NCBI GenBank assembly: GCA_964565945.1
Contig: CAZMGY010000018.1
Location: forward strand, 1-64,000
Direction of reading: 5' to 3'
Length of the DNA stretch: 64,000 nt
Origin: CAZMGY01 sp964565945 [NCBI: uncultured bacterium]
Lineage (GTDB): Bacteria > GCA-001730085
Shown here: positions 38,801 through 53,800 of the stretch, in pieces
Position numbering within the stretch: the stretch's first letter is position 1
Layout: every line of letters begins with the position of its first letter
Notes under the pieces: generated by a model
What the model was told of the DNA's origin: nothing
The model's database searches: none
What the model saw: the letters and a program-made list of their open reading frames with translations, nothing else
Translations under genes and position numbers: made by a program

Positions 38801-41800
38801 TTGTCATAGGTATTCGTGCTGACACGGCGATTATGTTTGTCCCAAAATCCTCTTACTTCGTTATAATGAAAAACATCAGTTGTTTCGATATAAACTCGGT
38901 CTTTAGGATTATCTCCATGTAAATATTGATTTTTTTGAATCAAACGACGACGCTCTTGGGACATTTGCAACAAATCATGACTATTATTCTTTTCGTATTC
39001 AATCGTTGTCACTTGAGTTGTTCGACCTAATTGATCAAACTGATAACGTTTGCGTGTTTTGCTGCGATCAACAACTAAACCAAGAACTTCGGAAATGGCT
39101 TGTCCTTTCCATTGTGTTTCGGTGTTAGCCATAGCGGCATCCTGAGCTGTCATTTTAGAAATAATGTTCTCTTTAACTACGTCAAAGATACTTTTTCCAA
39201 TATTATTGATAAGTGTGTTGGCCGGAATACCAAAGAAGCCTCTTAAGATGTTGGCCAAAGTTGAAGCGACAATCATTTTGAAGGATTGACCCTCAATGAA
39301 TCCGCGCACCCAGTTGTAAAAACCTGTTTTGAAAGCTTCCAACATATGAGACAATCCAAATTTTTTCTCACGCTGAGTTAACTTGCCTTGATGAGAGCGC
39401 ATAATAACATCGTAAAGCTTGGAATTTATATCCCCTTCGACAGCCACCTGATTTTGTTTTAAAACACGTAAACGACGCAAAACTTCTTTGCTCATATCAC
39501 TGGCATTGATGGTATTTTTACCTGATATTCTCTTGGCGCCATCCAATGTAAGAACACGGTCAAAATCTTCTTTGCGATATTGGGTGGTGACCAATGCATG
39601 CTCGACAGCTTTACCCATAGAATCATAGATGTAATCGTTGAATTCCTCTAGGGCCGTACGGTTTCCGTACATATCAAATTTTGAATTAAGCTTATGAGTC
39701 ACTTGTTCAAAAAGATTGTATTTAAAATCAAATTCCGAAGACGCCTCAACCAAGAATTTACCAGTCAATTCTCGTCCTTCCAAATCAAGCATCGCAGTCC
39801 CATCTTCATAGGCGCGTACACGGTAATTATAGATATATTGTTCACGACCTTTGAGACGGCCTGTTAGTTCATCATAGATGTTAGCACTCTCCTCTTCTTT
39901 GGTTAAACCTTGAATCGTATATCGTTTTTGCGCAACATCATAAAGAAAATTGGTTCCTGTTTGTGTCATTTTGTTGGACTGGCGTCCATCGGTATAATAG
40001 GTGTAATGCGTAGCTAAGGCACGTCGAGTAGCCATATTATTCGTATCGGGATACTCCCATCGACGATCACTTAAAAGACGACCATCTTCACGATACACAC
40101 GGTCAAAAGTTGTGGTTTGTTTTTTCGATAAATAATCAATTTCGTGACTATGACTAAGGCGCAGGTTATCGTTGTATCCCATAATGCGCTTGGTATTCTC
40201 GCTTTGAGAAAAGCCATTTAAGAGAGCGTCCTGATCGATCACGAGCGTATCACCATCCAGTCTTTTAGGCAACTTACCATTGAGAAGATTTGTGCTACGA
40301 TTTTTTTGATATTCTTGTTTGGTAACATGAATCGGCATACCACGGTAATCGAATTTCTCAAAATGTTGCACAGATAACCTTGTATTTCCTTTTAAATGAA
40401 TGGCAGAAAAAAACCCTTCCATAGCGGCCACACGTTTATGAGAATTAGAAATCCTGGCATAATCTAAGCTGGCAATGTTAAGTTCGTAAGGACCAATAAT
40501 CGAAACGAGGGCTTGGAATTTGTTTGCAATTAGCACCAAAGCCGTATTGGCATTTTTAATAGCGTCTTCAGGCACGGTTAAGGCCTCTTCATTGATCATT
40601 TTAGCTAAAACATTGGCTTCCTCCGTCGATAAAACGCCATTTTTGTTACGATCGGATAAGGCTAAACGAAATTCGGCTAACACATCGACCACTTGAGGTT
40701 GTTCTTTGACAATTCGTTGCATAATCTTAATTTTGTCGACATCAAGACTTTGTTGAACCGGAATACCAGTAGGATTGCTTGCCGACACAGGATTCAATTT
40801 ATTAATGATTAGCTCTAAAGTGATTTCGGGGCGAATGACAAAGCCTTGAGCAGCGCGATCTCTAAGGTTATAAATGTAATTACCAAACAAGCTATCCAAA
40901 AAGGCATTTTTGTCAGCGTTGCTCAAACCATCAAACGTCATCATCCATGCGCTAAAAGCCGCTTTCACACCCTGAACTTCAGGATAATCTTGACCAGTGA
41001 GAATACCACGAATATTTTGAAGATCTTGAGCTGTGGCATTATTAACTGCTTTAAGGGTTCTTTGCAGGTCTTTTAAACGAACAGCAAAGCGATCTAACTG
41101 CCCTTGCTTAGGATTGGTGTAATCAGAGCTAATCAAAAAGTACTTCTCAAGGATTTTTCGTGCTTTCTGAACTTTCCAGGTAACCACTTGCATATCGTCA
41201 TGAGAAGTTTTACCTAAATCTGTTCCTTGCGCTAAAAACTTTGTTTTATAAATATCTAAATAAGCACCCTCGTTCATAACCATTACGTATTCATTAACTT
41301 TTCTTTTAAAGCGATAGTCTAGGCTGTTTTTGCTGTAACTCAATGTTTTCCATAGAGCATCTTCGACATCATCCGCAAAGTCGAGCTTGGCTTTAAATTC
41401 TGCTTCAGTATCATCTAAAGCATCTGCACTCCAGGTGGTGTAGGGCAAATCCATATCATAAAAATCAATCAAACCAGCTGGAAGCAAGTGCTTAAGTGGA
41501 CTTACACCCACAGGTAATTCATTAGAGCCACTGTTCAAATTAAGACGAATTTCTTTAACACTATTATCGTAAAAAAATTCTTTGACTGTGGTTTCTGTCA
41601 ACGCGTAGTTGTTTTCTCCAAATCGATACTTGGATGTCGTTGCGGAGTCCCAAGTGACCTGACCATCATTGTCATATGTCCGTTGACTTTTGATTTGCGT
41701 TTCATCCTTGTAATACGCACCACCTTCTAAAGGCACATCCTTTAACTGACCCCATTTGTCATATTTTCTAGATAATGATGTCGACGAAGTAACAAGGCCG

Positions 41801-44800
41801 GTGTTGTCACCACCAGTTTGAGTTGCCTGGTCATAGTCTTCGTAATAAAAGGCATAGTAGAGCACCTTACCAGTTGTTCCTGTCACTTGACCCGCTTCGT
41901 TCTTAATAGCTTCTAGAAAAATACCATCCAATACGGTTCCATCTGCACGTTTGAGCCCAATGGTTTGATCTGGACGAATAAAATAACTGACTTGACCATC
42001 CTTAATCATATATTTGCCAATCTGTGCTGGGGGTTCTATCTCTGTCTTTGCTAAAATAGAACCCCCAGCCACACTAAAAGCGTCATCTAAGTGCAATACA
42101 ATGGGATTGCTGGCTTCATCTTTAAGAGTCAATTGATCAACATCAAACCGATCTTCACGAACCTCTAGAACATTGGAACCAGTGTTATCATAACGGTAGT
42201 TACGCAAAATATTATGGACTTTATTTTTTTTAGCATAATCAGTTTTTTCAACCTTAATAAACTTCTTGCCATAAGAATTAGTTCCTTTTTCCATGCTAGC
42301 CAACAAATTACCATTGGCATCATAGGCCCTTTCTTGAATAACATAGTTCTTATAAAAAATATTCATTTGACTCGATGTGCGACTTAAACCTAGAGCATTG
42401 CTATGCTCGGGATCACTTGAAAATTCTGGAATCGTAAAATCGAGCTTGTCTTTGTCGATAGCAAACCACATCACATTATCGGTGCGACTACCGTTATCCA
42501 CACGGTCTTCACGTTTTTTAATAAGGCGTCCATTTTGATCATATCCCATATTCCATGTATATTTGAGAGATACATTCCCTTTAGAATCAAAATTCTTGGT
42601 GTTTTCAGCAATTTTTTGTCCCAAACGGTTGTATTCGATACCTGAATAATGGGTTTGGCTAACCGCATCACCCTTATCAACAAAGTCATTGAAAGACACT
42701 AGTCGACCATCGCGATCATAAAGCATATCGTTGCGAATTAGGGATTGCGCTACACCCCCTACTTTTTCTTCTTTTTCGATCGAAATATTTTGCCCTAGTG
42801 TGTTATAAATCATTTTTTTCACGAAAGTAGAAAAAGACTTCGCAGAGCTATTGTATCCATTCTCACGGTAACTGGTGATACGTCCCAATAAATCGTACTG
42901 AGTATCTTTACGAATGGTTTCGATGCGAATATTAGGTGCCGAACTATCACTCACTAACTCAAAGTAACCAAGATTTTGTCCAGCTGTGTTGTAGTTAATA
43001 TTTGATCGTGAACTATAAATGGTTTTATTGAGTGGATTATTAAACGAATCGCGACCTTGCTCATAATTGACTTCGTTATAGGCTGTGTTGCGTCCTGATG
43101 AATCATAAGTTAAAGCTTGCCATATACGTGTTTTGTTCAAATCGGGTGCATCTGTCGAGCGTGTGATCTCTTCGAAGGATTGTGTGCGTCCAGCGACATC
43201 GTAGCGCATATTTTGGCGTTGTGTCACAGTTAGTTTTTCAAGCAACGAGGCATCTACTTTAAGGTATTTTTTGCTTGAGCGATCATAATCAAGATTTTGA
43301 CGAATAATGTTAAAAATACTTCCTTTATAATGCGCAAACGTATCAGTTAAAGTCATTTTTGTAAAATTCGAAAGCTCCTCAAAAGCATTAAGAACTTTTC
43401 GTTCACCATTAATGTAGCCATTGTTTTCTAATTCGGTCCAAAGCATTGCTTTTTGTGCGACTGTCAAATCAAGCGCATCAAAAACGGATGCATCAAGTTT
43501 ACCTTTAAATTCAGCGTTCAAATAGTTAAGATATTCGGTCACAACACTGCGTTGATTAGAAGAAATAGTTGCTTTTTGATGCTTGCTGATATCTTGATAA
43601 ACAAACTTAAGTCCGTCTTTATAAATAATACCTCCGTTAACAAGGTTTGTTAATTCTATTTTCGAGAATTTAAACAAATTGACCTCATATTGTTTAATAA
43701 TCACACTTTTTTGCTCAGAAACGTCCTGATAGGCCTCGACGCGTCCTAAAGCATCATAAGTCATGCCAGTTCTTAAGGTTAAAACATCTAAATCAGGCTT
43801 GTCGTCGCTGTTGGTACGCTCTCGATAGCCCGTTAGCTGTCCACCCCAGTTATAAATCATATCTGATCTTTGCACCAAAGTCCGTTGTTTAGGCGACTGC
43901 GAATTATACTGTTCTTCGATATAGGAACTATTCTGACCCAGGGCATTGTAGACCATGTTGCTACGAATATGGGTTTCTTTGCTATCAAACTCTAGACCAA
44001 CACCTAGTTTATGGTTCACATCAACGTATCCCAAGGTTTTGCTTTCTTCGTTGTAAATGATATTGATTCGCGTATTCATTTCTAAGATATAAGCATCATT
44101 GGCCACAAATTCAGGAACTTTTTGACCATAGGCATCACGAACAAAATCTCCTGAACTATGTGTTTTCTTGAAAAAGATATCTGGTCCAAGTTGAGAATGC
44201 CAACGTCCATAAACAATTTTGCGTGTCTCTGGATCCGCTGAATCATAGTAATAAACTGGATAAGATAGAGAATCTGTTCTTGTTGCATTGATGCTTGCCA
44301 TCGAACCATCAGCTAAGTAAAGCTGTGCACCCTTTTCATCCTTAAGGTTCAAAACTCCAAGAACTTCTTTCATAACAATATTATGATCAGTGTCTTTATA
44401 CAATTTAAGACCATTAATTACTTCGACCGTCAAATCTCTAGGATCAAACTCTGCTTGTCCAGACTCGCTGAATTCACCGTTATAAGTGAATAAATCTACA
44501 TCTGTGTCTAACAAATCGCCGTAAATAGCTTCTTTAAGCACATTGTTTTCGATGTAGTACAGATCCTCACTTTGATCATTCTTAAGAATCTGATCTTCAC
44601 GATAATAATCAAAATAGTAAGGCTGATTGCGATCATATTGATCTTCGCTATAGGTTTTGAACTCTCCCGTTTGCAAAGGGTTACCATCGGCATCAATATT
44701 GTAAGGATTGTTGTTGGTTTGATCTTGATACGAAGCCATCTGCCCCAATGAGTTATAGGTAACAAAACGTCTTTTTGTTTCTTTGTAGTTATTTAGCAAT

Positions 44801-47800
44801 CCTTTAATTTGATCTTTTTTATATTGAAATTTTTGGAACAACAGAACGTTCTGAATGTTAGCTGCCGACAATCTGCTTCCGCTATCGTTGATGTAAAGAT
44901 CCGACGCCATTAGCTTTTGACGTGTTAAAGGATCTGGAGAATCATAGATATGTTGAGAAAAAGATTGTGCAAAGCTTAATTTTTTTTGAACCGCATATAA
45001 TCCTTTGAGAATCTCTCCATCTTTGCCATAAAGAGTCTGCGCTTTGCCAAAAACATCATAAAGTTTTTGAGCTGGATCCCACATGTAATAACCTTCTTCT
45101 TCGGTCATAACACGCTCAAATGAGGATGAAGATGCAATAGCATCCATAATGGCCTGCTTCATTTCTTCCACTGATTGATAAGTTCCGTTTGGGTAGCTGT
45201 CCAAAAGTAATTGATTAAGGTCATAAAATACGCCATCAACTTTGATACGGCCCATTTTGAAAATCACACCTTGGCTCACTTGTGTTGTTTTGAGCTTAAT
45301 CCGATCTGTGATTTGGCCCAATTCATCTTCAATTTCAAGCACCTCACCCTTAATCAGTTTAGCTTTTTTCTCCGCCGTATAAGTATCCCAGTTGGCCGGA
45401 AGCTCATACAATTGTTCCACTTCATTCGTAAATTCACCCCCTTCGTGAATCAGATCATCATAGGCAATTTGTTGACCAAAACGGTTGTAACGTGTGTTAG
45501 TTCGCTCGGTTGTTGTTATCTGTTGAGTTTGATCGTTTTTAACAAACTGCACATAACCAAGAACATAGCCTTGTGAATCGTAAGTTGTACCCTTACGAAC
45601 AGTATGAGTGAGTTCGTTGATAGTCAAAGGCTTGCTCACTGTTTGTAGGTTTAAATTTTTACTAACACCGCCTCGCATAACTCTTAATGTTTTTTGCTCT
45701 AACAAAAGTTTTTTCTCATCTGGGGTTAAATCATCAAAGGAAAGAGAGCCATCTTCAGAAATGTTTTCGTAGTCATATAAGCTTTGCTGAACAGTACCAT
45801 CATCCGTTTTACGGTTGGTTTCGGTGTAAGAAACTTCTTGACCAAAACCGTTGTAACGAATCATTTGTTTTTCTTTACGCTGAATCGTTGCATCCACTTT
45901 GTTGTTCGAAATCTCGGTGAAGCTCTCAATTTGACCAAAAGAGTTATAGCTAACATTTTCACGGCGTGTAAAATTCTTTTCTTGAATTTTTTTCTTAATC
46001 GACTTACGAATATAGCCCATATAAACACTGCTTGTTTCGATATATTTATCAATGAACTTAACAATAACACCATCATTGGCAGGTTCTGAAGGATCCTTTT
46101 TAATCAAAAAGTCTAATTCTGAACCTATCGAAGCTTCGACAGAACTCGAAGCTGAAGCTAAAGATTGCAAACGGCTAACGGTGTTTTGATAACGAGTGAA
46201 TAATATATTCATTTCTTGATCACTAGCGAGTTCTCGACGTTTGTAGTTAGCTTCAATGCCTTTTAACTTTAGGTCTGGTTTTGCACCAAGCACTTCGGGA
46301 GAATCCACGGCTCCAATCCAATCGGTATGATGTTGGTTGATCGACTGAGCAAGTGTTCGAATATTATCGTTCAATTGCATTGAATCTAGGGACAGATTCA
46401 TCACGGACAATTCCTTGGCAAAATAATCTGCAATAGAATCCGAGCTAAGCTCCAAAATGGCTTTAGATTTTGTCAAACATTCTGTGATATCACCATCAAC
46501 CTTGCTAGACGACTCAGTGAGCAAACGGTTACGCTGTTGGTAAATCGAATCTGAACTCGGTTTATTCGATTCTGTGTAAGGCTCATAATTATTCGTTTCA
46601 TCATCGTCAGTCATGATGTACAGCTTAACAAAGTTATTGTGTGCGGTTGGCAACATGTCGGTGTAATCATCATTAACATAATTATGAACCTCCTTTTTAA
46701 TATTATTGGTAACATTTGTTTTAATAGCTTCGACAGCTGCACGAATCTTCATAGATGCAATGTATCTTTCCTGATCATTAGAAGCGCTTTGATGCGCATT
46801 CAAAAGACTTCTCCAATTATAAGTACCTGTCGATGCCCCAATGCTCAAGGTTCCATGATTTAAGGTCAGCACTGCTAATTGCGCATTGGTTAATGAAGTT
46901 AAATCAGCAATACTCACATGATCTAATTGATTAACAAGGGTTAAGCGATTAGCAGCCGTTGGTGATGCCAAATAGGCATTCACGCTGGCATTGAACTGCC
47001 CGCGGGTCACATTTTGATTTTGATCAATCGCATTAAGACCACTTTCGATAAGACCACTTCTGATACGTTGAGATTCTTCGGAATAAATGGCATTGAACAA
47101 GGATGTATCATCATAATTCTTGTTAGTATAAGTGCGATCGCCATTAAATCGTGACCAACCCGCCTTATCGATAATATTATTAAATGCGAATGTTCCTGCC
47201 CCTGCATCATCGTACTGTCTAAGACCAAAAAAGTCTCCACGTGTTTCCCAATAATCATAGGCATCTGAAAAATACTGATCGTTAACATGCGTCCTAATTC
47301 CGTTAACAATAGAACCCTGCCCCATTGAACCAAGAGTGTTGTTGGAGAGTGTATTATCAAAGGCAGTTTCGTAGTAAGTGCGATAGTCGGCCAAATCTAC
47401 ATTTCCCCGATTAATACGATCCTGAGCAGCATTACGAGCCCTGCTTATAAGGTCATAACGTTGAAGTTCCTCAGAGATAAAATTATTCACAATGGCAATG
47501 TTGGAAAAATTGTCCGCCACTTGAGTTGCTCCATAAGCTGATGCATGCTCCACTTGCTCAATAAAAGTATGAATATCATTGGCTTCAGGAGCAGCGCTCG
47601 TGTAATTGTAAAGGTTTTCTGTTACTCCAGCCTTTGTACTTGCACGTGATGCAGAAATATCCCCTTGAGGAGCAGGTGTAACAACCCGATCGGTGATCAA
47701 AGATCCCATAAGGGCTTCGAGGCTTTGATCTCTTGCTTGACCATCAGCTAAGTAGGAATCATTGGTTTTTACATTCATTTGATTTGTGATGAACTGATTC

Positions 47801-50800
47801 GTAACATCCCGAATGGCCGTAAATTTAGCACGCGCATTATTACGATTCGCAATCGCTGTATCCGCAGCTATTTTTTGTGATCCAACAAGTGCTTCATCGG
47901 CAGAAACACCTTTAACGGCCATTTCTTTCAGAAGACTCATATTGGCTTTGATCGATTCTATGATCAAACCAGCAAAATCACGTATTTGATTGGCCGCTGC
48001 ACGTCGAGATTGTTGCAAAGTGGTCGAACCTGAGTTATTGTCCATAATCGTTTGCGCAGCATCGTAAAGTCCTTTGTAGTCCACATAAGCATCGTTTTCT
48101 TCTTTGATTTTAAGAGCATTAATAATTCTTTGTTTCGATACACTGGCAATCGCTCGAGAAATATGAAAACCAGGTTTTGTTTGAAATGATGCAGGTCGAT
48201 TTCCATAAGGTGAAAAGGCAGGTACTTGAAAATCAGCAGGATTGGGTGTAGCGTAGTTGGGATCATAGATATCAAGAATGCTATCGGCTTGATTTGCAAA
48301 ATGAGTCGCAAATCCAGTTGCGTTTAAAACTCGTAAACGAGCAAGCTGAGTATCAATCACATCTTTCAAAGCTTTATCAGCATCTCCCGCATCCGCATTG
48401 TAATTATTCTGAATCAAAGGCTTGTAAGCAGGAATGGCTTTATCAATATTGTTAATGATCCAATCACTATGACCATTCATTGATTCTGTCACATCCATGA
48501 TGCCAGAGGTATGAAGTAAGACCTTCTTGCGAAATGCAGTTTGAATATCATCATAAGAATCGTTTTGCTCATCAAATGCCAGGATCATTAAAACGGCATT
48601 TTTTTTCTGAATATCATCAGCAGTAACAGCATCTTGATACATTTGACGCAAATTATAGGTTTGTGTATCTGATGCAAGTTTTTCTTGAAAAATAAAATGG
48701 GTTGGTAAATCAGACAGATTCGGACTTGTCGATGGATCGGCATCTTCGATGCTCACCATCGTGGCAGAACGGTCTAAATCCACAAGTGTAAGATTATTCA
48801 CTAAATTGCTTAAAAAAGATTTGTACTCGCCATCGGGAAGATCTGTGTAATTAACGTGTGCCCTTGTAAGATTGAAGTTATCCCTGTCAGGATCTTCCCC
48901 ATCCAAGTAAGCTCGTAAGAAGAGTTTCGCATGATTGATTAAATTAGAGGCATTCATATGAATATCTTGAACCCAAACCTCTTCCAAGTCAGTAATATTG
49001 TCATCGGGAATCCCAGAGCGAACCTCTTGTGAAATAATTTTGACAATGTCTTGCGCTTCTCGACGAACTAAGGCGGCTTGGACTTGTTTTTTGGCCTCAC
49101 CATAGCTCAAATTTGGTACTGAATCATAGTCAATGGTTCCTTCGAAAGCTTGTGCTGCATTGTATTGATCGACCGCAAATCCACGTAAAAGTGTATCGCG
49201 AATATTAAAATTTGGTGTGAAATAGTTGATTTGAATATTGTAATCATTAACGGGTAGTCCTCCATCAATAAATGCATTAAACTCTGTATTTCCTACGCTT
49301 TCATAGGCACGCGTTTGATAGTTGACTGTTTCGAACAAGCTGTCATTGAACAAGTTTGTCGTTCTCTCATAGCTTCGCGCATAATCACCTGCAACCAGTG
49401 TGTCTAGATCGGTAGGAAAAAGATTTTGATTGCTAGATCTCAACGTCGCAGTCACATTTTGTGTTGGATCGTTAAAGACCCTAATAGCCGCATCTTTGAA
49501 AGATTGTAAAAACACATTGGTTGCAGCCATCGCGTCAGCCTTAACCCCAGCATCCATGCCTTCGAACATATTGAAAACATCATGCAAATTAGCTCCTGCA
49601 GCAATTCGGTTGAAGGAGTGATCGCGCAATCTATCTGTTTGGGTGCGAATAGCGCTCATTTGCTCCACTTGAGAATCCATGTTGGCATGCATATCAGCAT
49701 ATTTTTTAAAAAAAGTGGCAATCATTTGTTCATAGTAACCAGCCAACACCTCCATGCGTTTAATGCCATACGAATACACATCATGCTTAATACGATAGGC
49801 AACATAATCCGCTGTCGGAGGAGAAGCACTCACTGCAGACAAAGCAGATAAAGCCGCTGTCATTTCTGTGGACGCATTTTGAAGAGTTGTGTTCGTTGCG
49901 TTGGTTTTATCGTAATCATTAGCATTCAATGTTGCAAACACATCTGGTGTAAAATATTCATAAACAGCGTTAGATGGAGTGGATAAATCTAGGTTTTTAA
50001 CTTTTTTAATGGTCGGATTAGCCCATTTTTGCAATTGAATGATCAACGCTGTGTTTTGAGAACGCGCAGAAAATGTTACACCAGCCGCCTTATTACGCAA
50101 TAAATCCATCTCTTCGTCTAACAAACGATCAATATCTGCAAAAAGACTCCCCATAGGCTCAAGCAGTTCGTACTTCATCATTTGCACCTTATGCTCTTCG
50201 ACCAAACGGCTTAAACCTGTTTGCTGATTGATAATGTCTTGAATTTGATCATTACTGATTTGATTAATCCGGCTTATGTATTGATTATTTTCGCTTTGAA
50301 CTGTGTGTAACGCATCGATATGTTGCTGCAATTCATATTGACGCTCAGCATAACGGTTTCTTTTGGTTTTTTCAGCATGATACTTACTCATAATGATTTG
50401 TAAGTTTTCACGCATATTATTAGATAAAGATGCCGAAATGGTGCGTTCAAAATGAAAGGCTTTATAGTAATGGATACCCTTAACTTCCTCCGTCGCAGTG
50501 ACCATATCGCAGATGACTTTGGATCCCTGAAGCAATTTGTATTTTTGGACAGCCGAAAAGGAATCTATCAAACCACCTACTCGCCAAAAATTATTCCATT
50601 CGGCTTGCGTCATCGACGTTGGCACCTCAAATTGAGCCTTCCAATCATTGCGCAAACCAATAAATGTCTGCGAATCCGTCAATTGACCATGTTCCGCGAG
50701 ACCAAAATATTCTTCCCAACGCTCTCTTTCTCCACTGTTAGCTGAGTCTTTATCGGGCAATAAAAAGGTATTGAGAGACACTTCTGATTTAGGTGCCAGC

Positions 50801-53800
50801 TGAAAGCTGCCTTGGACTGGAATTTGAACACGTGCAGCTCGGTCTCTTAATTCGGGTAAAGCAACACTGTGTGTTTGATCCCATAGATTAAGGATTTTGG
50901 TTTTGTCACTAACCGAATAGGCAAACTCTAGCAACTTAGATGCCAAAATGGTTCGTGTGGCTATATTCCACACAATATGGGTATCCTTATTCGGATCAAT
51001 TTTGATTAGGTTGTGGACAATCATTTGCTCGATCGTTGCATTCGATAACAAATACGCGCTGCCTAACTCTATACGTGTCATTTCACGAGCTGATTTTCCA
51101 AGAAGGATCAATTGTTCCTCGGATGTTAACGTATTGTAACCAAACGAAGGACTTAACCAAAAAGCCCTCCACTTGCTTTGATAACTAACCTCTTCTCCGT
51201 CTTCATGCACAACAAATTCGGCTTCAGTATCCCATCCTTCGGGAGCCTCAAATAAGCCTTCGAGTTCGTTACCAAACAGTTTTTCAGTGATTTCAATCTT
51301 GGAAACAATTGCATTGATACGGTCGTTGATAAGAACTTTTTCTTCGAAGAGTTCGGCAATTCGCTCATCATCAACAGGCGATTCTAAGGTATTAAGCGTT
51401 AGATTGAGATTGGCCAAGGCACGACGTTCACTGGCTAGGTTTTCTTCCAAGCTCTTCTTATAGTTATTAATAACATTTTTCATAAGAGAGTTGGAAGGAA
51501 TCGCAGATTTGTCAGGATTTTCTTCATTCTTGGCCTGAACGATGTTGTAAATCACTTCGCGCATCACATTGCGTGTTTCTTCGCTTAATTCACCCGATTC
51601 TTCCAATAATTCGGAAATAATACGATACTCAGAACCCGAAGGAATCTCGATTTTCGTTTTTGTGATTACTTTTTCCTTTTGGTTATTCTTAAGTACCGCA
51701 AAAATAACTGCTTTTTGATCAGCTCTTTCATCAAGGGTAAATTCAACGGCTTCTTTCATTTGCAAAAATTTAGTTAACAATAAACCCTGAGCTAACAAAT
51801 AACCTTTGGCCTCCAATTCATCCCAAAGCTGTTGTGAATTAAGTCCTAAAGCATCTAAGTCATTCAAACCAATCACATCATTTTTTTTATTTTTCAAAAA
51901 GTTATAAATTTCTTCAGTATGCTCCGAGAAAGGTGCTTTAAGGTTAAGATCTTGATGGCGCAACAAACGGTTCATTTTATCGGTGTAAACCCCAACATTT
52001 TTGATGTAATTTTTTGCCACTAAATCAGCCCACATGGCTTTTTTCTCAGCATTTGTCCCCGTAACGGTCGAAAAGTCCTCCATCGAGATCAAGCCCCGAG
52101 ACATCGCCAACACATCCGATTTTTTAAAGCGATTCATCATCGAAGACGAGGCCACAGAAAATTTGATTGTTTCTTCTCCCAGAACTACAGAGCCCCCACT
52201 CAACACAAGTGCTTGCTGTTCTTCGTTAAGCTGGCTGAAACCATAGTGATCACTATTCCAAAAAGCATCCCACTTGGAACGATAATCCACGTCGGCGCCA
52301 TCTTCATTCACGGTATAAGACGTTTCCCAACCTGTTGGAATGCGGAAAAATGTTCCTAACTCTTCACTTGTGCTACCAATTTTGTAATCTTCTTGATCAT
52401 ACTCGAGTTCTTGGCCAAAGCTGTTATAAGCGATGTTATAACGAACCGTAATCTCTTTCATATTAGGAGATGCGTTTTTAACCCGAGATTCCTGATACGT
52501 CAAAAGCTTACCAAACTTATTGTACTGAATGTTTGTCCGTTCAGAGTGTGTCACGTCATCCACATCAAAGGCAGTTTCGTAATCAACAACAAAGTCATCT
52601 TGGATCGCATTGATCATGCCCGTGGTAAAATCTTTATCATCAATAAGACTGTCTTGATTGAGGTCGAAGCGAGCCCATAACGCAGGATTCACATTAGCTA
52701 GAAACTCATAAAGCATTAATTTCTTAATCAAGCTCAAGTCATAATCAAATTCATTCAACGTTCTAGCTCCAAATAGTCTGCGGAAACGAACTTCTCCCAA
52801 AGCTTGCTTCATATCTTTAACCGAAATAATTTCTTTGTCTGGAAAGTATCTTCCGTACTCCACGGCGCCTAATGCCTCAATAGCTTGCGAGCGTGTGACT
52901 TCTGTGGCAAATCCAAACAAACGGGTGTAATGGTTGTAGCCAAGATCTTGAGTTACTTTTTGAGCAAGCTTAACAAAATCATCAACCGAAAAGGTCGAAG
53001 CCGTTTCAAGCTTTTCGATGATCGATAACAGATAATTTTTTAGGGATTGGCCAGTTAAAGAATACTTTTGAATCGTTTGACCTTGTTTTTGTGATTTTTC
53101 AATGTATTGTTTTTCGCGACCAAAAACATCATAATAAATTCGTTTTTTCTCTTTGATGGTGATCGAATCTGGCGATGATGTGCTCACACTGCTCTCTTTA
53201 GTGTATCTTTCCTGGCCTAGTTTATTATAGATCGTGTCGTTACGATGGACAATATCAGTCACATCAATCCGGGCTTCGCTCAATACCGACTTGGATTTGA
53301 TCTCGACCACAGCATCTCCCTTCTCATCTTTTAAACCAGTGCGAATGGTTGTATTATCATCAGCTGTAATGGCCTTTAAAAGGGCATTCAAATCTTTTAT
53401 ATCTGATTCCTTAATGGTCAAAAGACCATCTTTCTCCAAAAAGAAATGTTGCTCTGGTATCAACTGGGTTTTGACATCTTGAGTTGGAGTTTTGTAACGC
53501 ATAACTTGAGCTTGTCCAATACGACGCGAAGCAATTGAACGTTTTTTAAGTAGTCCCGTTGTGTCATAGTGCATATCTCTCACATAATCGATGGTCAATA
53601 AATCAGGCTTACTGAGATTTTTTTTGGTTTCGGTATAACCGATAAGCTGAGACAAATCATTATAGGTGGCTCCAATCCGTGTATTAAATTCTCGTGTGTC
53701 AATCACCTCTTGCAACTGAATACCTTTGCGAGAGGCTAAAACACCCCCCGCAGCAAGAGAATCCACAAAACTGACGCGTGCCTGTTGAGAATTACTCCAT

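Larger units (their letters stand above)
32000..39110 (-). repeat. Longest YD block, YDxxDR type
   Basis: Units such as YDVFNR, YDHMDR, YDIFDR, YDQWDR and YDIYDR recur, usually after a basic/Thr-rich strand and before a polar strand ending in Tyr. The run is broken mainly by the two helical twin modules at 34.2-34.6 and 37.8-38.3 kb. Confidence 0.65.
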
